The translations under genes were made by a program, and so were the position numbers. A DNA stretch of 64,000 nucleotides from Deltaproteobacteria bacterium (GTDB lineage: Bacteria; Desulfobacterota; Desulfobacteria; Desulfobacterales; Desulfosarcinaceae). The DNA lies in NCBI GenBank assembly GCA_021824175.1, contig JAKALP010000011.1, forward strand, positions 62,001-126,000. The letters run 5' to 3'. Shown one piece after another: positions 8,294 to 19,080 of this stretch; position 1 is the first letter of the stretch, and each line of letters begins with the position of its first letter. The notes beneath the pieces are model-generated. The model worked only from the letters and a program-made list of their open reading frames with translations. It was not told the DNA's origin and ran no database searches.

Positions 8294-9704
8294 GGCTCCC
8301 CTGCTGGTTTTGATCAGAGCGGCTCTCCAGATCCAATTGCTTCCGGGCGGTCTCAATTGCGGCGCGCACATTGTCCGTGGACGTTCCACCGGCCGATTGC
8401 CGCCGAGCGATCATGTGCTCCAAGGTGAGGTGATCAAATATATCTTCTTCAATCTGTTTGGCGAAATTCTTCAATTCCTTGATGGACAACTCATGCAGTT
8501 CCTTGCCATTGGCCAGCGCATACGCCACAGCCTGGCCCACGATGGCGTGGGCGCTGCGGAAAGCCACGCCCTGGGCCACCAGGTAATCGGCCATGTCCGT
8601 GGCATTCAAGAATCCAGTGGAGGCGGCATTGCGCAGGACATCGATGTTAACTTTGATGGTGGGCAGCATTTTGACGGTGATATCCAGGCAACTTTGCAAG
8701 GTGTCAACGGCATCAAACAAAGAAGCTTTGTCTTCCTGCATGTCGCGGTTGTAGGTCAGAGGCAGGCCCTTCATCAATGTCAACAAGGCGAAGAGGTCGC
8801 CAAAGACCCGGCCGGTTTTGCCGCGGATCAGTTCGGGGATATCCGGATTCTTCTTCTGGGGCATAATGCTGCTGCCGGTGGAGAAAGCATCCGCCAGTTC
8901 GATGAAGCGAAATTCGGATGATGACCACAGTACCAACTCTTCGGACATCCGGCTGAAGTGCACCATGCAGATACTGGCGGCCGAGAGAAACTCCAGAATA
9001 AAATCGCGGTCTGCCACGGTATCCATGCTGTTGGCCGTGACCACTGGAAACCCCAGCAGTTCCGCGGTATATTTGCGATCAATGGGATAGGTGGTGCCGG
9101 CCAGAGCCGCGGCGCCCAGGGGCATGACATTGGTGCGCTTGAGGCTATCGATAAAACGCTCGCTGTCACGGCTGAACATCTCGTAATAAGCCATCCAGTG
9201 ATGGGCCAGCAGCACGGGCTGGGCCCGTTGCAAGTGGGTGTATCCGGGCATGATGGTATCGACATGCTGCTCGGCCAACTGGATGAATTCCCGCCGCAAG
9301 TCCTGCAGCTGCACGATCACCTGCCGGGTGACATCCCGCAGAAACATGCGTACATCCAATGCCACCTGATCATTGCGGCTGCGAGCGGTGTGCAGCTTCT
9401 GAGCGACCTTGCCCACTTCCTGCAGCAAGCGGGCCTCGATGTGCATATGAATATCTTCCAGGCTGTCGTCAAAGATAAAGTTGCCCTGGTCCAGCTCCCG
9501 TTTGATGCGCCATAACCCTTCGGATAGGGCCGTGGCCTCTTCGTCAGTAAGTACTCCAACCTTGGCCAGCATGCGGCAGTGGGCCACGCTGCCCTCGATA
9601 TCGTAAGGGTAGAGCCGTTTGTCCACATCAATGGAAGAAGTAAATTCTTCCACGCTGGTGTCGGTGCGCTCGGAAAACCGGCCGTCCCATGGTTTGTCAC
9701 TCAT
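8274..9704 (-). CDS. argH: Argininosuccinate lyase
   Basis: 476 residues. The fumarase/aspartase superfamily signature GSSIMPQKKNPD is present near residue 277. The N-terminus DKPWDGRFSERTD, TARSRNDQVALD and GYTHLQRAQP are typical. It splits argininosuccinate into arginine and fumarate. It lies 90 bp after argG; the gap holds TTGATTGG-type repeats. Confidence 0.96.
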   Translation of the reverse strand: MSDKPWDGRFSERTDTSVEEFTSSIDVDKRLYPYDIEGSVAHCRMLAKVGVLTDEEATALSEGLWRIKRELDQGNFIFDDSLEDIHMHIEARLLQEVGKVAQKLHTARSRNDQVALDVRMFLRDVTRQVIVQLQDLRREFIQLAEQHVDTIMPGYTHLQRAQPVLLAHHWMAYYEMFSRDSERFIDSLKRTNVMPLGAAALAGTTYPIDRKYTAELLGFPVVTANSMDTVADRDFILEFLSAASICMVHFSRMSEELVLWSSSEFRFIELADAFSTGSSIMPQKKNPDIPELIRGKTGRVFGDLFALLTLMKGLPLTYNRDMQEDKASLFDAVDTLQSCLDITVKMLPTIKVNIDVLRNAASTGFLNATDMADYLVAQGVAFRSAHAIVGQAVAYALANGKELHELSIKELKNFAKQIEEDIFDHLTLEHMIARRQSAGGTSTDNVRAAIETARKQLDLESRSDQNQQGSHEAAKS

Positions 9705-9766
9705 GTGTTTTTCCCTATTGTATCGCTGAGTCGTTTGATGGTTGGAGCAAGAGAGCCGCGACCCGA

Positions 9767-9807
9767 CGAATCAACCAATCTACCAATCAACGAATTAACG
9801 ATTCATC
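9767..9807. repeat. TTGATTGG-type tandem repeat, site 1
   Basis: Between argG and argH the minus strand reads a run of degenerate 8-base units of the form TTGATTGG / TTGATTCG (plus strand CGAATCAACCAATC...). The same units occur in two other gaps of this gene block. Confidence 0.55.
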
Positions 9808-10997
9808 AGCTTCTGAATCCTCAGCCGCAATGCATTCAAGCGGATGAATCCTTCCGCATCTTTCTGCCGATATACCGCATCGCCTTCGAAAGTCGCATGG
9901 GCCTCGCTGTAAAGTGAGTGTTCTGATTTGCGGCCTGTCACCGTCACGCTGCCTTTGTAGAGTTTGACCCGAACTACGCCGGAGACATTGCGCTGGGTAT
10001 CGTCGATCATGTTCTGCAGCAAGCGTCTTTCGGGCGAAAACCAGAAGCCGTTGTAGATTAGCGATGCGAACTTGGGAATCAGGCTGTCGCGCAGATGATG
10101 TACTTCGCGGTCCAGTGTGATCGATTCCATGGCCATATGGGCTTTGCGCAGAATGGTGCCACCGGGGGTTTCATAGACTCCGCGGGATTTCATGCCCACG
10201 AAGCGATTTTCCACCAGATCCACCCGGCCGATGCCATGCTTGCCACCCAGCCGGTTCAACTCGGCCAGCATCTTGGCCGGACTGAGTTCCTTGCCGTTAA
10301 CGGCCGTGGGATTGCCTTGGGTGAAGGTAATTTCCACGATTTCCGGAGCATCAGGCGCTTGCTGGGGTGAAACCGTCAATTGGAAGATATCGTCGGGTGG
10401 CGCGGCCCAGGGATCTTCCAAAATGCCTCCCTCATAACTGATGTGAAGCAAATTGCCATCCATGCTGTACGGTTTGGAAGGCGTCGTCGGCACGCGGATG
10501 CCATGTTTTTTGGCGAACTCCATCAGCGCAGTCCGAGAAGTCAAATCCCACTCCCGCCAGGGAGCGACGATCTTGATTTGGGGGTCCATGGAAAAGTAAG
10601 TCAGCTCAAAACGCACTTGATCATTGCCCTTGCCCGTGGCGCCGTGGCTGACCGCATCGGCGCCTTCGATCTTGGCGATCTCCATCTGGCGCTTGGCGAT
10701 CAGGGGCCGGGCAATGGAGGTCCCCAAGAGATATTCACCCTCATAAATGGTGTTGGCGCGGAACATGGGAAAGACATAATCGCGCACAAATTCTTCCTTC
10801 AGATCTTCCACGTAGGCTTTCTTGGCGCCGGTGCGCAGGGCGTTTTGCTCCACATAGGCCATGGGATCCGGTTGTCCCAAATCCGCGGAAAAAGTCACCA
10901 CCTCGCATTTATAGGTCTCAATAAGCCACTTCAGGATAACCGAAGTGTCCAGACCGCCGGAATAGGCTAATACTACTTTTTTGATTTTATCGGTCAC
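9795..10997 (-). CDS. argG: Argininosuccinate synthase
   Basis: 400 residues, the usual length. The PP-loop ATP motif AYSGGLDTS is at the N-terminus, followed by [12 protein letters not shown]. It joins citrulline and aspartate. The start is a GTG at 10997 with AAGGAG about 8 bases upstream. It overlaps the end of argD by 11 bp, which implies coupled translation. The argF gene often found between argD and argG in this lineage is absent. Confidence 0.96.
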   Translation of the reverse strand: MTDKIKKVVLAYSGGLDTSVILKWLIETYKCEVVTFSADLGQPDPMAYVEQNALRTGAKKAYVEDLKEEFVRDYVFPMFRANTIYEGEYLLGTSIARPLIAKRQMEIAKIEGADAVSHGATGKGNDQVRFELTYFSMDPQIKIVAPWREWDLTSRTALMEFAKKHGIRVPTTPSKPYSMDGNLLHISYEGGILEDPWAAPPDDIFQLTVSPQQAPDAPEIVEITFTQGNPTAVNGKELSPAKMLAELNRLGGKHGIGRVDLVENRFVGMKSRGVYETPGGTILRKAHMAMESITLDREVHHLRDSLIPKFASLIYNGFWFSPERRLLQNMIDDTQRNVSGVVRVKLYKGSVTVTGRKSEHSLYSEAHATFEGDAVYRQKDAEGFIRLNALRLRIQKLMNR

Positions 10998-12183
10998 TGC
11001 TTTGCTCCTTTTTAATTACTTCATCCAAACACTGAATCATCCCATCAATCTCTTCCTTGCTGATAATCAATGGCGGTATGAAACGCAGAATATTGTCCTG
11101 CACACAGTTGATCAGGTATCCGCGTGCCATGCACTCCTTGACAATGGGCGCACCGGCGGTATTGAGCCGCGCCCCCACCAGCAGGCCTAAGCCCCGCACC
11201 TCTTGAATGATGGGATGTTTGCTCTTCAATTTCTCCAACTGTTGCCGCAAATAACTCCCCTTTTCCTCCACCTGATCCAAGATACCTTCTTCGGTAAGAA
11301 TTTTAAGTGTCTTGAGGGCCACGGCCGTGACCAAGGGGGTGCCGCCAAAAGTACTGGCATGGGCGCCGGGCACAAAGCTTGCCGCCACTTTCTGGGTGGC
11401 CAGCATGGCGCCGATGGGAAGCCCGTTGCCCAAGGCCTTGGCCGATGTGAGGATATCGGGAGCAATCCCGAAATGCTCGTAGGCAAAGAGTTTGCCGGTA
11501 CGGCCGATACCGGTCTGGACCTCATCGAAGATCAGCAGGCAGCCGGCTTCATCACACAGACGCCGCACCTGGGCCAGATACTCCTTGCCGGGCACCACGA
11601 TGCCGCCCTCGCCTTGGACCGGTTCCAGCATTACGGCGCAGGTGGCCGGCCCGATGGCGCAACTCAAATCTTCGATATCGTTAAAGGGCACGAAATCGAA
11701 TCCTTCCAGAATGGGATCATAGCCCTTGCGCACCTTTTCCTGGCCGGTAGCCGACAGTGTGGCCATGGTACGGCCGTGAAAGGATTGCTTCATGCTCACG
11801 ATGCGAAAACGCTCCGGCGTACCGTTGTCCTTGAAGTACTTGCGCGCCAGTTTGATAGCCGCCTCGTTGGCTTCGGCGCCACTGTTGCCGAAAAAGACCC
11901 GATCAGCAAATGAATGTTCCGTCAGCCAGGCGGCCAGCTCGGTCTGGGGTTGGGTGTAGTACAAATTGGAGACATGCCAAAGCGTTTTGGCCTGGGCGCT
12001 GATGGTCTCCACCAGGGCCGGATGGGCATGGCCCAGATTGCATACGGCGATGCCGGCCACAAAATCCACATACGACTTGCCCTGATCATCCCAGACCGTG
12101 CACCCCTGCCCCTTGACCAGGGCCAGGGGAAATCGCGCATAGGTGTTGGCGATGTGCTGGTCGGCGGTTATTTTGATATCCAT
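10987..12183 (-). CDS. argD: Acetylornithine aminotransferase
   Basis: 398 residues from the ATG at 12183, which has GAGGA about 5 bases upstream. The start at 12273 would translate repeat DNA ([11 protein letters not shown]) and is rejected. Class-III aminotransferase motifs are present: [28 protein letters not shown], and the PLP lysine in [14 protein letters not shown]. It acts in the acetylated arginine pathway and may also serve as succinyl-diaminopimelate aminotransferase. Confidence 0.94.
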   Translation of the reverse strand: MDIKITADQHIANTYARFPLALVKGQGCTVWDDQGKSYVDFVAGIAVCNLGHAHPALVETISAQAKTLWHVSNLYYTQPQTELAAWLTEHSFADRVFFGNSGAEANEAAIKLARKYFKDNGTPERFRIVSMKQSFHGRTMATLSATGQEKVRKGYDPILEGFDFVPFNDIEDLSCAIGPATCAVMLEPVQGEGGIVVPGKEYLAQVRRLCDEAGCLLIFDEVQTGIGRTGKLFAYEHFGIAPDILTSAKALGNGLPIGAMLATQKVAASFVPGAHASTFGGTPLVTAVALKTLKILTEEGILDQVEEKGSYLRQQLEKLKSKHPIIQEVRGLGLLVGARLNTAGAPIVKECMARGYLINCVQDNILRFIPPLIISKEEIDGMIQCLDEVIKKEQSSDR

Positions 12184-12190
12184 AGGGTCC

Positions 12191-12225
12191 TCGTTTATTC
12201 GTTGATTGGTTGATTGGTTGATTCG
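12191..12225. repeat. TTGATTGG-type tandem repeat, site 2
   Basis: Four to five degenerate units (TCGTTTATTCGTTGATTGGT and on) lie just upstream of the argD ribosome-binding site. An inverted partner (CGAATCAACGAAC) occurs at 12254-12266, so the argB-argD gap can fold into a hairpin. Confidence 0.6.
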
Positions 12226-12279
12226 AATGCCAGACTGCTTTTCCAGGGTTTCACGAATCAACGAACAAACCAAATACTG

Positions 12280-13197
12280 TTACCTCAACGTTACTTCCGT
12301 TCCAATGCCCTCATCCGTGAATAACTCCAACAAAATAGCATGACGCTTTTTGCCGTTGATGATGGGCACTTTCTTGACACCGCCCTTGATGGCTTCCAGG
12401 GCATATTCGATCTTGGGAATCATGCCCCCGGTGATTTTGCCGGTGTCGATCATCTCCTTGGCGGTTTCGGCATCGATGGAGGAGATCAGGCGGCCCTGTT
12501 CATCCAGCACGCCGTCCACATCGGTCATCAGTATCAAGCGACCGGCGTTCAGAGCCATGGCCACATGACTGGCCACCAGGTCAGCGTTGATATTGTAGGT
12601 CTCGCCGGACTCGCCCACGCCCACGGGCGCGATGATGGGAATGAAGCCATCCTTGGTCAGGGTATGAATGATGGCCGGATTAACGCGGGTCACTTCGCCC
12701 ACCATACCCGGATCGATGATCTCGGGTGGCTTGGTGGCGTCCTCCTGCAACACGATCTGCATTTTGGATGCTTGAATCAAGCCGCCGTCCTTGCCGCTCA
12801 AGCCCACGGCGCGCACCCCTTGCTGATTGATCTGGGCTACGATGGATTTATTGATCTTGCCGCCCAAAACCATCTCTACTACGTCCATGGTGGGGCCGTC
12901 GGTCATGCGCATGCCGCGCACGAATTTGGGCCGAATCCCCATTTGGTCTAAAACCGAATTGATTTGCGGGCCGCCGCCGTGCACCACTACCGGGTGCATG
13001 CCGATGAACTTGAGCAGACTGATGTCGCGAGCAAAATCTTCCTTGAGCTGTTCGTCTACCATAGCATGGCCGCCATACTTCACCACTATAGTCATGCCGG
13101 CGAAATTACGGATATAAGGCAGGGCTTCTATCAGAATATCGGCCACACTGGTTGTGGGAATGCTTTCTTCCATTTCTCTTTTTCCTGTGTTCTTCAT
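12280..13197 (-). CDS. argB: Acetylglutamate kinase
   Basis: 305 residues. ATP and substrate motifs are clear: [27 protein letters not shown], and MTDVDGVLD. It phosphorylates N-acetylglutamate. The ATG at 13197 overlaps the hslU stop in an ATGA arrangement; an internal ATG at 13173 with AAGAGA upstream is possible but less likely. It heads the arg genes argB-argD-argG-argH. Confidence 0.95.
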   Translation of the reverse strand: MKNTGKREMEESIPTTSVADILIEALPYIRNFAGMTIVVKYGGHAMVDEQLKEDFARDISLLKFIGMHPVVVHGGGPQINSVLDQMGIRPKFVRGMRMTDGPTMDVVEMVLGGKINKSIVAQINQQGVRAVGLSGKDGGLIQASKMQIVLQEDATKPPEIIDPGMVGEVTRVNPAIIHTLTKDGFIPIIAPVGVGESGETYNINADLVASHVAMALNAGRLILMTDVDGVLDEQGRLISSIDAETAKEMIDTGKITGGMIPKIEYALEAIKGGVKKVPIINGKKRHAILLELFTDEGIGTEVTLR

Positions 13198-14567
13198 AAT
13201 ATAAACCGACTTAAATCTTCGTCTTTCTTAATTGCTTCCAGTTTTCTCTCCACATAAGCGGCATCCACTTCTACACGAGTTAAATCCTGCCTTGGTGCGT
13301 CAAACAGCACATCTTCCAGCAAGCACTCCATTAAAGTGTGCAAACGGCGCGCGCCGATATTTTCGGTGCGCTCGTTGACTTCTTGCGCCATGGCCGCAAT
13401 TCTTTCGATGGCATCGTCGGTGAAAGTCAGCTCCACGCCTTCGGTGCGCAGCAAAGCGATATATTGCAGCACCAGGGCGTTGCGCGGCTCGCGCAGTATC
13501 CGCGCGAACTCTTCGCTTCCCAGGGCATCGAGTTCCACCCGAATGGGGAAGCGCCCCTGCAGCTCCGGAATCAGGTCCGAAGGTTTGATGGCATGAAACG
13601 CCCCCGAAGCGATAAAAAGAATATGATCCGTGCGCACCGGTCCATATTTGGTATTGACCGTGCTGCCCTCCACAATGGGAAGTAAATCGCGTTGCACCCC
13701 TTCCCGGGACACATCCGGGCCCTGGCTCTGGCCCTTGGCCACGATCTTATCAATCTCATCCAGGAAGATAATGCCCGACTGCTCCACTTTGGCAACGGCT
13801 GTGCGCACCACTTTATCCATATCGATGAGATTCTGAATCTCTTCCTGGGTAAGAATCTCCAGGGCTTCGGGCACTTTGATCTTGCGGCGCTTGAGATTCT
13901 TGGGCATCAGGCTGCCCAGCATATCCTTGAAATTGATGCCCATCTCTTCCATGCCCACGTTGGAGAAGATTTCCACCATCGGCATGGAGCGGTCGGGCAG
14001 ATCCAGGTCCACGTACCGATTGTCCAGTTTGCCTTTGCGCAGCATGCGGCGCAGCTTCTCACGGGTGGAGGAGTGCTCTTCGCTGGCGGCCGTCATCACT
14101 TCCAGGGCCGGCTCCGTGCTGGTTGGACGCTCGGCAGGCTCAGAACCACCGGCCTTGGGCAGCAATAAATCGAGCAAGCGCTCTTCGGCAATACTGTGGG
14201 CCTTTTCCTGAACCGCTTCTTGCTCGCCCTGGCGCACATGGTTGACGGTCAACTCCACCAGGTCCCGCACCATGGACTCCACATCCCGGCCCACATAGCC
14301 CACCTCCGTGAACTTGGAGGCCTCCACCTTGTAAAAGGGCGAATCGGTCAACAAAGAGAGCCGCCGCGCGATTTCTGTTTTTCCCACGCCTGTGGGCCCG
14401 ATCAGAATTATATTCTTGGGCGATATCTCGTCCCGCAGATCATCTTGCACCTGTTGCCGCCGCCAGCGGTTGCGCAGCGCAATGGCCACGGAACGCTTGG
14501 CCTTATGCTGGCCGATGATGTACCGATCCAGTTCGGCGACAATTTCAGACGGTTTCAAATCCTGCAT
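13194..14567 (-). CDS. hslU: HslU, ATPase subunit of the HslUV protease
   Basis: 457 residues. Walker A is [13 protein letters not shown] near residue 56 and Walker B is [11 protein letters not shown]. The ARGADVS-like sensor region ([14 protein letters not shown]) and the C-terminal LSRFIL tail, which docks into HslV, are intact. It unfolds substrates and feeds them to HslV. It starts 23 bp inside hslV and overlaps argB by 4 bp. Confidence 0.96.
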   Translation of the reverse strand: MQDLKPSEIVAELDRYIIGQHKAKRSVAIALRNRWRRQQVQDDLRDEISPKNIILIGPTGVGKTEIARRLSLLTDSPFYKVEASKFTEVGYVGRDVESMVRDLVELTVNHVRQGEQEAVQEKAHSIAEERLLDLLLPKAGGSEPAERPTSTEPALEVMTAASEEHSSTREKLRRMLRKGKLDNRYVDLDLPDRSMPMVEIFSNVGMEEMGINFKDMLGSLMPKNLKRRKIKVPEALEILTQEEIQNLIDMDKVVRTAVAKVEQSGIIFLDEIDKIVAKGQSQGPDVSREGVQRDLLPIVEGSTVNTKYGPVRTDHILFIASGAFHAIKPSDLIPELQGRFPIRVELDALGSEEFARILREPRNALVLQYIALLRTEGVELTFTDDAIERIAAMAQEVNERTENIGARRLHTLMECLLEDVLFDAPRQDLTRVEVDAAYVERKLEAIKKDEDLSRFIL

Positions 14568-15120
14568 CGTAGGTCAACTCTTCGATGGTCACATGGTCAT
14601 TGGTATACACGCATAGCGCGGCAGCAATCTTCATGGCTTCCTCAGCCACCTGACGCGGGCTCAGATTGCTGTGGCGCACCAGTGCCGTGGCCGCGGCTTG
14701 GACCGCCGCGCCGCCCGAGCCGATGCCGATGATGCCTTCATCGGGTTCGATCACATCGCCGGTGCCGGAGATCAAAAAGAGCTTCTGAAGATCGGCGGCG
14801 ATCATCAAGGCTTCCAACTGGCGCAGGATCTTGTCGGTTCGCCAATCCCTGGCCAGCTCCACAGCTGCCCGGGTCAGGTTGCCATTGTAACGCTCCAGTT
14901 TGGCCTGCAGGCGTTCGGACAGGTTCATGGCATCGGCCGTGGCCCCGGCAAATCCGACCAAAATCGTATCATTGTAAATCCGGCGCACTTTGCGGGCCTG
15001 GTGCTTGATCACCGTATTGTTCAGGGTCACCTGGCCGTCACCCGCCAACACCACTTTGCCCTTGTGCCGTAAGGCCAGGATAGTGGTGCCGTGCAAGGCG
15101 TAATTATTGCCGCTGCTCAT
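14545..15120 (-). CDS. hslV: HslV, proteolytic subunit of the HslUV protease
   Basis: 191 residues. The catalytic N-terminal threonine is expected at [20 protein letters not shown], so the first 11 residues ([11 protein letters not shown]) look like a short propeptide, longer than the single Met removed in E. coli. [14 protein letters not shown]-like and [11 protein letters not shown] segments fit the beta-type subunit fold. The neighbours xerC and hslU give the order known from the Bacillus codV-clpQ-clpY operon. Confidence 0.95.
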   Translation of the reverse strand: MSSGNNYALHGTTILALRHKGKVVLAGDGQVTLNNTVIKHQARKVRRIYNDTILVGFAGATADAMNLSERLQAKLERYNGNLTRAAVELARDWRTDKILRQLEALMIAADLQKLFLISGTGDVIEPDEGIIGIGSGGAAVQAAATALVRHSNLSPRQVAEEAMKIAAALCVYTNDHVTIEELTYDAGFETV

Positions 15121-15149
15121 AAGACAACCTCCCCAATGCCTTCACCATT

Positions 15150-16085
15150 TCACCGTCGCGGATGGGCCTTATCGTAAGCGGCCATCAAACGGTCGATGCT
15201 TACGTGGGTGTAGCGTTGGGTAGTAGAAAGACTGCTATGCCCCAACAATTCCTGCACCGCCCGCAAGTCCGCGCCCGCATCCAACAGATGGGTGGCAAAG
15301 GAGTGCCGCATGGCATGGGGCGATATGGGCACGGTCAATCCGCAGGCCCGGGCAAACTTATCCACGACCCTGGCAATGGAACGCGTAGTCAACCGGCCGA
15401 AATTCTTGTTGAGAAATAAAGCACCATCGCCCGGCAATGTACTGCCTATTTCCGTGGCGAGTACTTCCCGATACGTCTGAATGGCGACCAGAGCCTTTTG
15501 TCCGATGGGCACAATGCGTTCTTTACTGCCTTTACCCAGGACACGGATCAACCCATTTTGGGCATCAACATTTTCCACATTGAGCCCCGCCAACTCGGAG
15601 ACGCGAACACCACCCGAATAAAGGGTTTCCAACATGGCCCGGTTGCGCCACCCCAGAATACCCTCGGGCTCAATGTGGTCCAAGAGCCGGAACATGTCGT
15701 CCACTGACAGATAGACGGGCATGGGTTTGCCGTGCTTGGGAGTACGAACCGCTTCGGCCGGGTTGGTTTCGATGCACCGCAGCTTTTGAAGGTAACGAAA
15801 AAAAGAGCGCACGGCCGCCAGCTTACGAGCGATGGTGGTCTTGCGGTTGCGGCCATGCAGATAGCCCAAAAAACCGCGAATCCGCATGGCATCCACTTGA
15901 CTGACCCGCACCGCTTTAAGCCGCTCGGATGCGCCGTCTACACCATCGGGGTCGCCGGCCACAAAAGCCGCGAACTCTTCCAAATCGTTACGGTAGGCCC
16001 GCAAGGTGTGGGCCGAATAACCCTTTTCGGCCGCCAGACTCTGAATAAATTGCTCGATGCACGCCATCAGGGTATCGGTGCTCAT
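15150..16085 (-). CDS. xerC: Tyrosine recombinase XerC
   Basis: 311 residues from ATG 16085 (GGGGG 7 bases upstream; a GTG lies one codon earlier). The N-terminal SAM-like domain has EKGYSAHTLRAYRNDLEEF. The catalytic set R-K-H-R-H-Y is visible: GVRVSELAGL, HAMRHSFATHLLDAG, LGHSSLSTTQRYTHV. It probably resolves chromosome dimers. Its position before hslV-hslU supports a housekeeping role rather than an integron or phage integrase. Confidence 0.93.
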   Translation of the reverse strand: MSTDTLMACIEQFIQSLAAEKGYSAHTLRAYRNDLEEFAAFVAGDPDGVDGASERLKAVRVSQVDAMRIRGFLGYLHGRNRKTTIARKLAAVRSFFRYLQKLRCIETNPAEAVRTPKHGKPMPVYLSVDDMFRLLDHIEPEGILGWRNRAMLETLYSGGVRVSELAGLNVENVDAQNGLIRVLGKGSKERIVPIGQKALVAIQTYREVLATEIGSTLPGDGALFLNKNFGRLTTRSIARVVDKFARACGLTVPISPHAMRHSFATHLLDAGADLRAVQELLGHSSLSTTQRYTHVSIDRLMAAYDKAHPRR

Positions 16086-16140
16086 CACTGTACCCCCAAT
16101 CTACTCCTGCTGCCATCCCGGTCGGCGATACGGGCACCGC

Positions 16141-16464
16141 TTAGGCCGCTTTGCGGGTCTTCTTCTTCAAGCGTGAAATTTGACGGCGGGTGCGGGAGGC
16201 GATCTTCTTATCCTTGGCCGTCAAGGCATCCCGGCGTTTGGCTTTAAGGGATTTGATCTTCGCTTTGATCTCTTTGACTGAAGCAGGGGTTTTGGCCTTG
16301 GGCGCTTCCTTAATGCCCCGGGCTTGCTTGATGACCACCAGCAACTCCGACTTATTCATGCCGTGCACGCCAACTACGCCCTCAATCCCCTTGGCGATTT
16401 CGCGCAATTCTTTGACCGTCATTTTATCCAGGGGTTTTTCTTTTGCTTCTTTGTCTTTGGCCAT
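16141..16464 (-). CDS. Small basic Rho_N-domain protein
   Basis: 107 residues. The N-terminal third has a Rho N-terminal helical motif (MTVKELREIAKGIEGVVGVH, then MNKSELLVVIKQ). The C-terminus is lysine/arginine-rich (RRDALTAKDKKIASRTRRQI). This suggests nucleic-acid binding. Such stand-alone Rho_N proteins are common in deltaproteobacteria, but their role is not established. Confidence 0.8.
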   Translation of the reverse strand: MAKDKEAKEKPLDKMTVKELREIAKGIEGVVGVHGMNKSELLVVIKQARGIKEAPKAKTPASVKEIKAKIKSLKAKRRDALTAKDKKIASRTRRQISRLKKKTRKAA

Positions 16465-16506
16465 CTTTAATGCCTCTCCTTTCTCACCAGTCGATCTAAA
16501 TTAGCA

Positions 16507-16678
16507 GCGGAGGCCATTTGAGCCTCCGCCTGAACTCCCGCCGCGGTGCCATATTGCGTTTATGGCTCTCATTTTAACCGCCAAGGAGTTGGCCCCCTGT
16601 ACCATCCGGGGCCAATATCCCTGATTTAAAAAAGGCTTAATTACCCCACTTGTTTCTGAAATGTCAACAATGGGGGGG
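16507..16678 (-). terminator. Cluster of three hairpins downstream of the slipin gene
   Basis: The gap after slipin holds a perfect 8-bp stem (GCGGAGGC/GCCTCCGC, 16507-16529), a second perfect 8-bp stem (TTGGCCCC/GGGGCCAA, 16589-16615) and an imperfect one at 16644-16678. On the minus strand the last is followed by CCTTTTTTAAAT some ten bases on. A terminator role for the slipin transcript is plausible, but no hairpin has an immediate T-run. Confidence 0.4.
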
Positions 16679-16726
16679 CATGTAGTGTCCGCTCACGCCC
16701 TTCCGCCTTATGCCTTCGCCATCACC

Positions 16727-17476
16727 CTATCCCTTCTTCTCTATAAAAGCCCTGAACAGGTCAATGGGCAGCGGGAAGATAGTGGTGGTGTTGTGCTCGG
16801 AAGCCATCTCCCGCATGGTCTGCAAATAGCGCAACTGCAAGGCGGTGGGGTCCTTGGAGATGATCTCCGCGGCTTCGGCCAGCCGGTTGGCGGCTTGGAA
16901 TTCACCTTCGGCATTGATTACCTTGGCCCGTCGTTCGCGCTCGGCTTCAGCCTGTTTGGCCATGGCGCGCTGCATCTCGGCCGGCAAATCGATATGTTTC
17001 AACTCCACCGTAGACACCTTGATCCCCCAGGGGTCCGTGTGCGTATCGAGAATCTCCTGGAGCTGGGTGTTGATTTTTTCACGGTCGGAGAGCAGTTCAT
17101 CCAGGTCGGCCTGGCCGCATACGCTACGCAGCGTGGTCTGAGCCAGCTGGGACATGGCGTAGCCATAGTTCTCTACTTCGACAATGGCTTTGACCGGATT
17201 GATGACCCGGAAATAGATCACCGCGTTGACTTTGACCGATACATTGTCCCGGGTGATCACATCCTGGGGGTCTACATCCATGGCCACCAGCCGCATGCTG
17301 ACCTTCACCATGCGATCGATCACCGGAATCAGCAGAATCAAGCCAGGCCCCTTGGCGTCAATGACGCGGCCCAATCGGAAGATGACACCACGCTCATATT
17401 CATTGAGAATCTTGATGGCCGACCAGAAGAAGAAAAGGACCAGGACGATGACAAAAACCATCGGTGCTGCGAACAT
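16727..17476 (-). CDS. Slipin (stomatin/prohibitin-family membrane protein)
   Basis: 250-codon gene from ATG 17476, which has AAGGGGG about 6 bases upstream; the longer frame to 17635 would translate repeat DNA. It has one N-terminal membrane segment ([16 protein letters not shown]), then the SPFH domain: [46 protein letters not shown], and an [12 protein letters not shown] coiled coil. Slipins form membrane rings or microdomains. It lies directly downstream of the NfeD-type protease, the conserved slipin/STOPP pairing. Confidence 0.9.
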   Translation of the reverse strand: MFAAPMVFVIVLVLFFFWSAIKILNEYERGVIFRLGRVIDAKGPGLILLIPVIDRMVKVSMRLVAMDVDPQDVITRDNVSVKVNAVIYFRVINPVKAIVEVENYGYAMSQLAQTTLRSVCGQADLDELLSDREKINTQLQEILDTHTDPWGIKVSTVELKHIDLPAEMQRAMAKQAEAERERRAKVINAEGEFQAANRLAEAAEIISKDPTALQLRYLQTMREMASEHNTTTIFPLPIDLFRAFIEKKG

Positions 17477-17490
17477 TTGGACCCCCTTGT

Positions 17491-17560
17491 TGTTGGTTGA
17501 TTCGTTGATTGGTTTATTCGTTGAATGGTTTATTCGTTGATTCGTTGATTGGGTGAATCG
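17491..17560. repeat. TTGATTGG-type tandem repeat, site 3
   Basis: About eight degenerate 8-base units (GGTTGATTCGTTGATTGG and variants GTTTATTC, GTTGAATG) fill the gap between the NfeD-type gene and slipin, next to the slipin ribosome-binding site. This is the longest of the three sites. Confidence 0.6.
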
Positions 17561-17643
17561 TGGATGGCTAATATATGTGTGGTTGATGATGAATTCTGAC
17601 TTCTGATTTCTGAATACCGGAGATCCCCCACCCAATCAGCCGA

Positions 17644-18972
17644 TCAACCATTCACCTGCTTAACCACAACCACCAGCCCATCCACGGCCTCAATCCTCAC
17701 CTTAGTGCCCACCGCGACTGACTCTTTAAATCGGGCCTGCCATAATTCGCCGTGGACCAATACTTTGCCTTCCAACCCCTGGCAGACCTTGACCAGGCCG
17801 ATCTCGCCCACCAATCCGTCAGCGCCGGTATGCGGGCGGCGCACATGGGCGCGGACCACCAAGGCCACCATGCCGATAAAAAAACCGCTTACCAGTACGA
17901 CGGTGGGAATCAATACGCGCCAGGCAATCTGAAATTCAGAGCCAGCCCCCTTGAAGAGCATCATGGAGCCCAGCACAAGGCTCAATACGCCGGCCACGCT
18001 CAGCATGCCGTAACTGGCGACCTTAATCTCCAATATGAAGAAGATGACCGAGAGCAGAATCAGCAAAATGCCGGCCACGTTCACCGGCAAGGTTTGGAAG
18101 GCGAAAAATGCCAGAATCAAGGAAATGGCGCCGATCACGCCCGGCAGGACCGCCCCCGGCTGTGAGAGTTCAAAATAGAGACCGGCTAAACCGATCATCA
18201 TCAGAATGTAGGCGATATTGGGGTCGCTGATCAATTTGAGAATCTTGATCCGCAGGCTGGGTTCGATTTCGATCCTGGGCCGCCCCTTGAGGGCCAGCTT
18301 GCCCTTTCCCGGCACTTCGCGGCCATCGATCTGGTTGATCAGATCATCCATATCCTTGGCGATCAGATCGACCACTTTCAGTTCCACAGCTTCGTTGGCT
18401 GTAATCGAAACGCTTTCGCGCACCGCTTTTTCAATCCAGGCTTCATTGCGTCCCCGGCGTTTGGCCACCCCCTTGGCAAAGGCCACCATGTCGTTGGTGA
18501 TCTTCTCATTCATTACTTTGTCGGGCTCCTTGTCACACCCCATGCTCACGGGATGAGCGGCGCCGATATTGGTTTCCGGCGCCATGGCCGCGATATCGGC
18601 CGCCATGGTGATCATCACGCCGGCCGAAGCGGCCCGCGCTCCACTGGGAGCCACATAAACCACCACCGGCACCTCGCAGGCATAGATGGCCTGAACGATT
18701 TTGCGCATCGATTCCACCGCGCCCCCCGGTGTATCCAACTTGATGATCACGGCGGCGGCCCGACGCTGGGATGCTTCTTGCAAGTTATCGGAAAGAAACT
18801 CCGCCAAGCCGGTGCCGATGGTGTCGGCCGCGGTGATAATCATGATCGGCTTGCCCTCTTCCTTGGCCTGAAGCTCAGGAGTTTCCTTTGCGCCAACATC
18901 TTTCTTGGCAGCCTGAGCCACCATGGGAAAAAGCATAATCAAAGATAAAAGCCAGAGGGCCATCCGACGCAT
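17644..18972 (-). CDS. NfeD-type membrane protein with ClpP-class serine protease domain
   Basis: 442 residues, the long NfeD form. After a signal peptide (ALWLLSLIMLFPMVAQAA) comes a ClpP/crotonase-like domain with KLDTPGGAVESM and the catalytic-serine motif SGARAASAGVMI. Four or five membrane segments follow (FAFQTLPVNVAGILLILLSV and others), then a C-terminal OB-fold NfeD domain. In characterised archaeal homologues the protease cuts the C-terminus of its slipin partner. A strong GGAGGAG precedes the ATG. Confidence 0.9.
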   Translation of the reverse strand: MRRMALWLLSLIMLFPMVAQAAKKDVGAKETPELQAKEEGKPIMIITAADTIGTGLAEFLSDNLQEASQRRAAAVIIKLDTPGGAVESMRKIVQAIYACEVPVVVYVAPSGARAASAGVMITMAADIAAMAPETNIGAAHPVSMGCDKEPDKVMNEKITNDMVAFAKGVAKRRGRNEAWIEKAVRESVSITANEAVELKVVDLIAKDMDDLINQIDGREVPGKGKLALKGRPRIEIEPSLRIKILKLISDPNIAYILMMIGLAGLYFELSQPGAVLPGVIGAISLILAFFAFQTLPVNVAGILLILLSVIFFILEIKVASYGMLSVAGVLSLVLGSMMLFKGAGSEFQIAWRVLIPTVVLVSGFFIGMVALVVRAHVRRPHTGADGLVGEIGLVKVCQGLEGKVLVHGELWQARFKESVAVGTKVRIEAVDGLVVVVKQVNG

Positions 18973-19080
18973 GGCATCTACTCCTCCAATGGAAATGGGT
19001 CAATTAGCAGCATCTGCGGCACAAACCACAACAGGCCGTTAGCGTCTCGAAATCATTGCCAGGAAAGTAACTCAATTATA

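Noticed and set aside
15150-16085. XerC as a mobile-element integrase
   Set aside because: Its place before hslV-hslU and its length and motifs fit the chromosomal XerC; no attachment site or cargo genes are visible.
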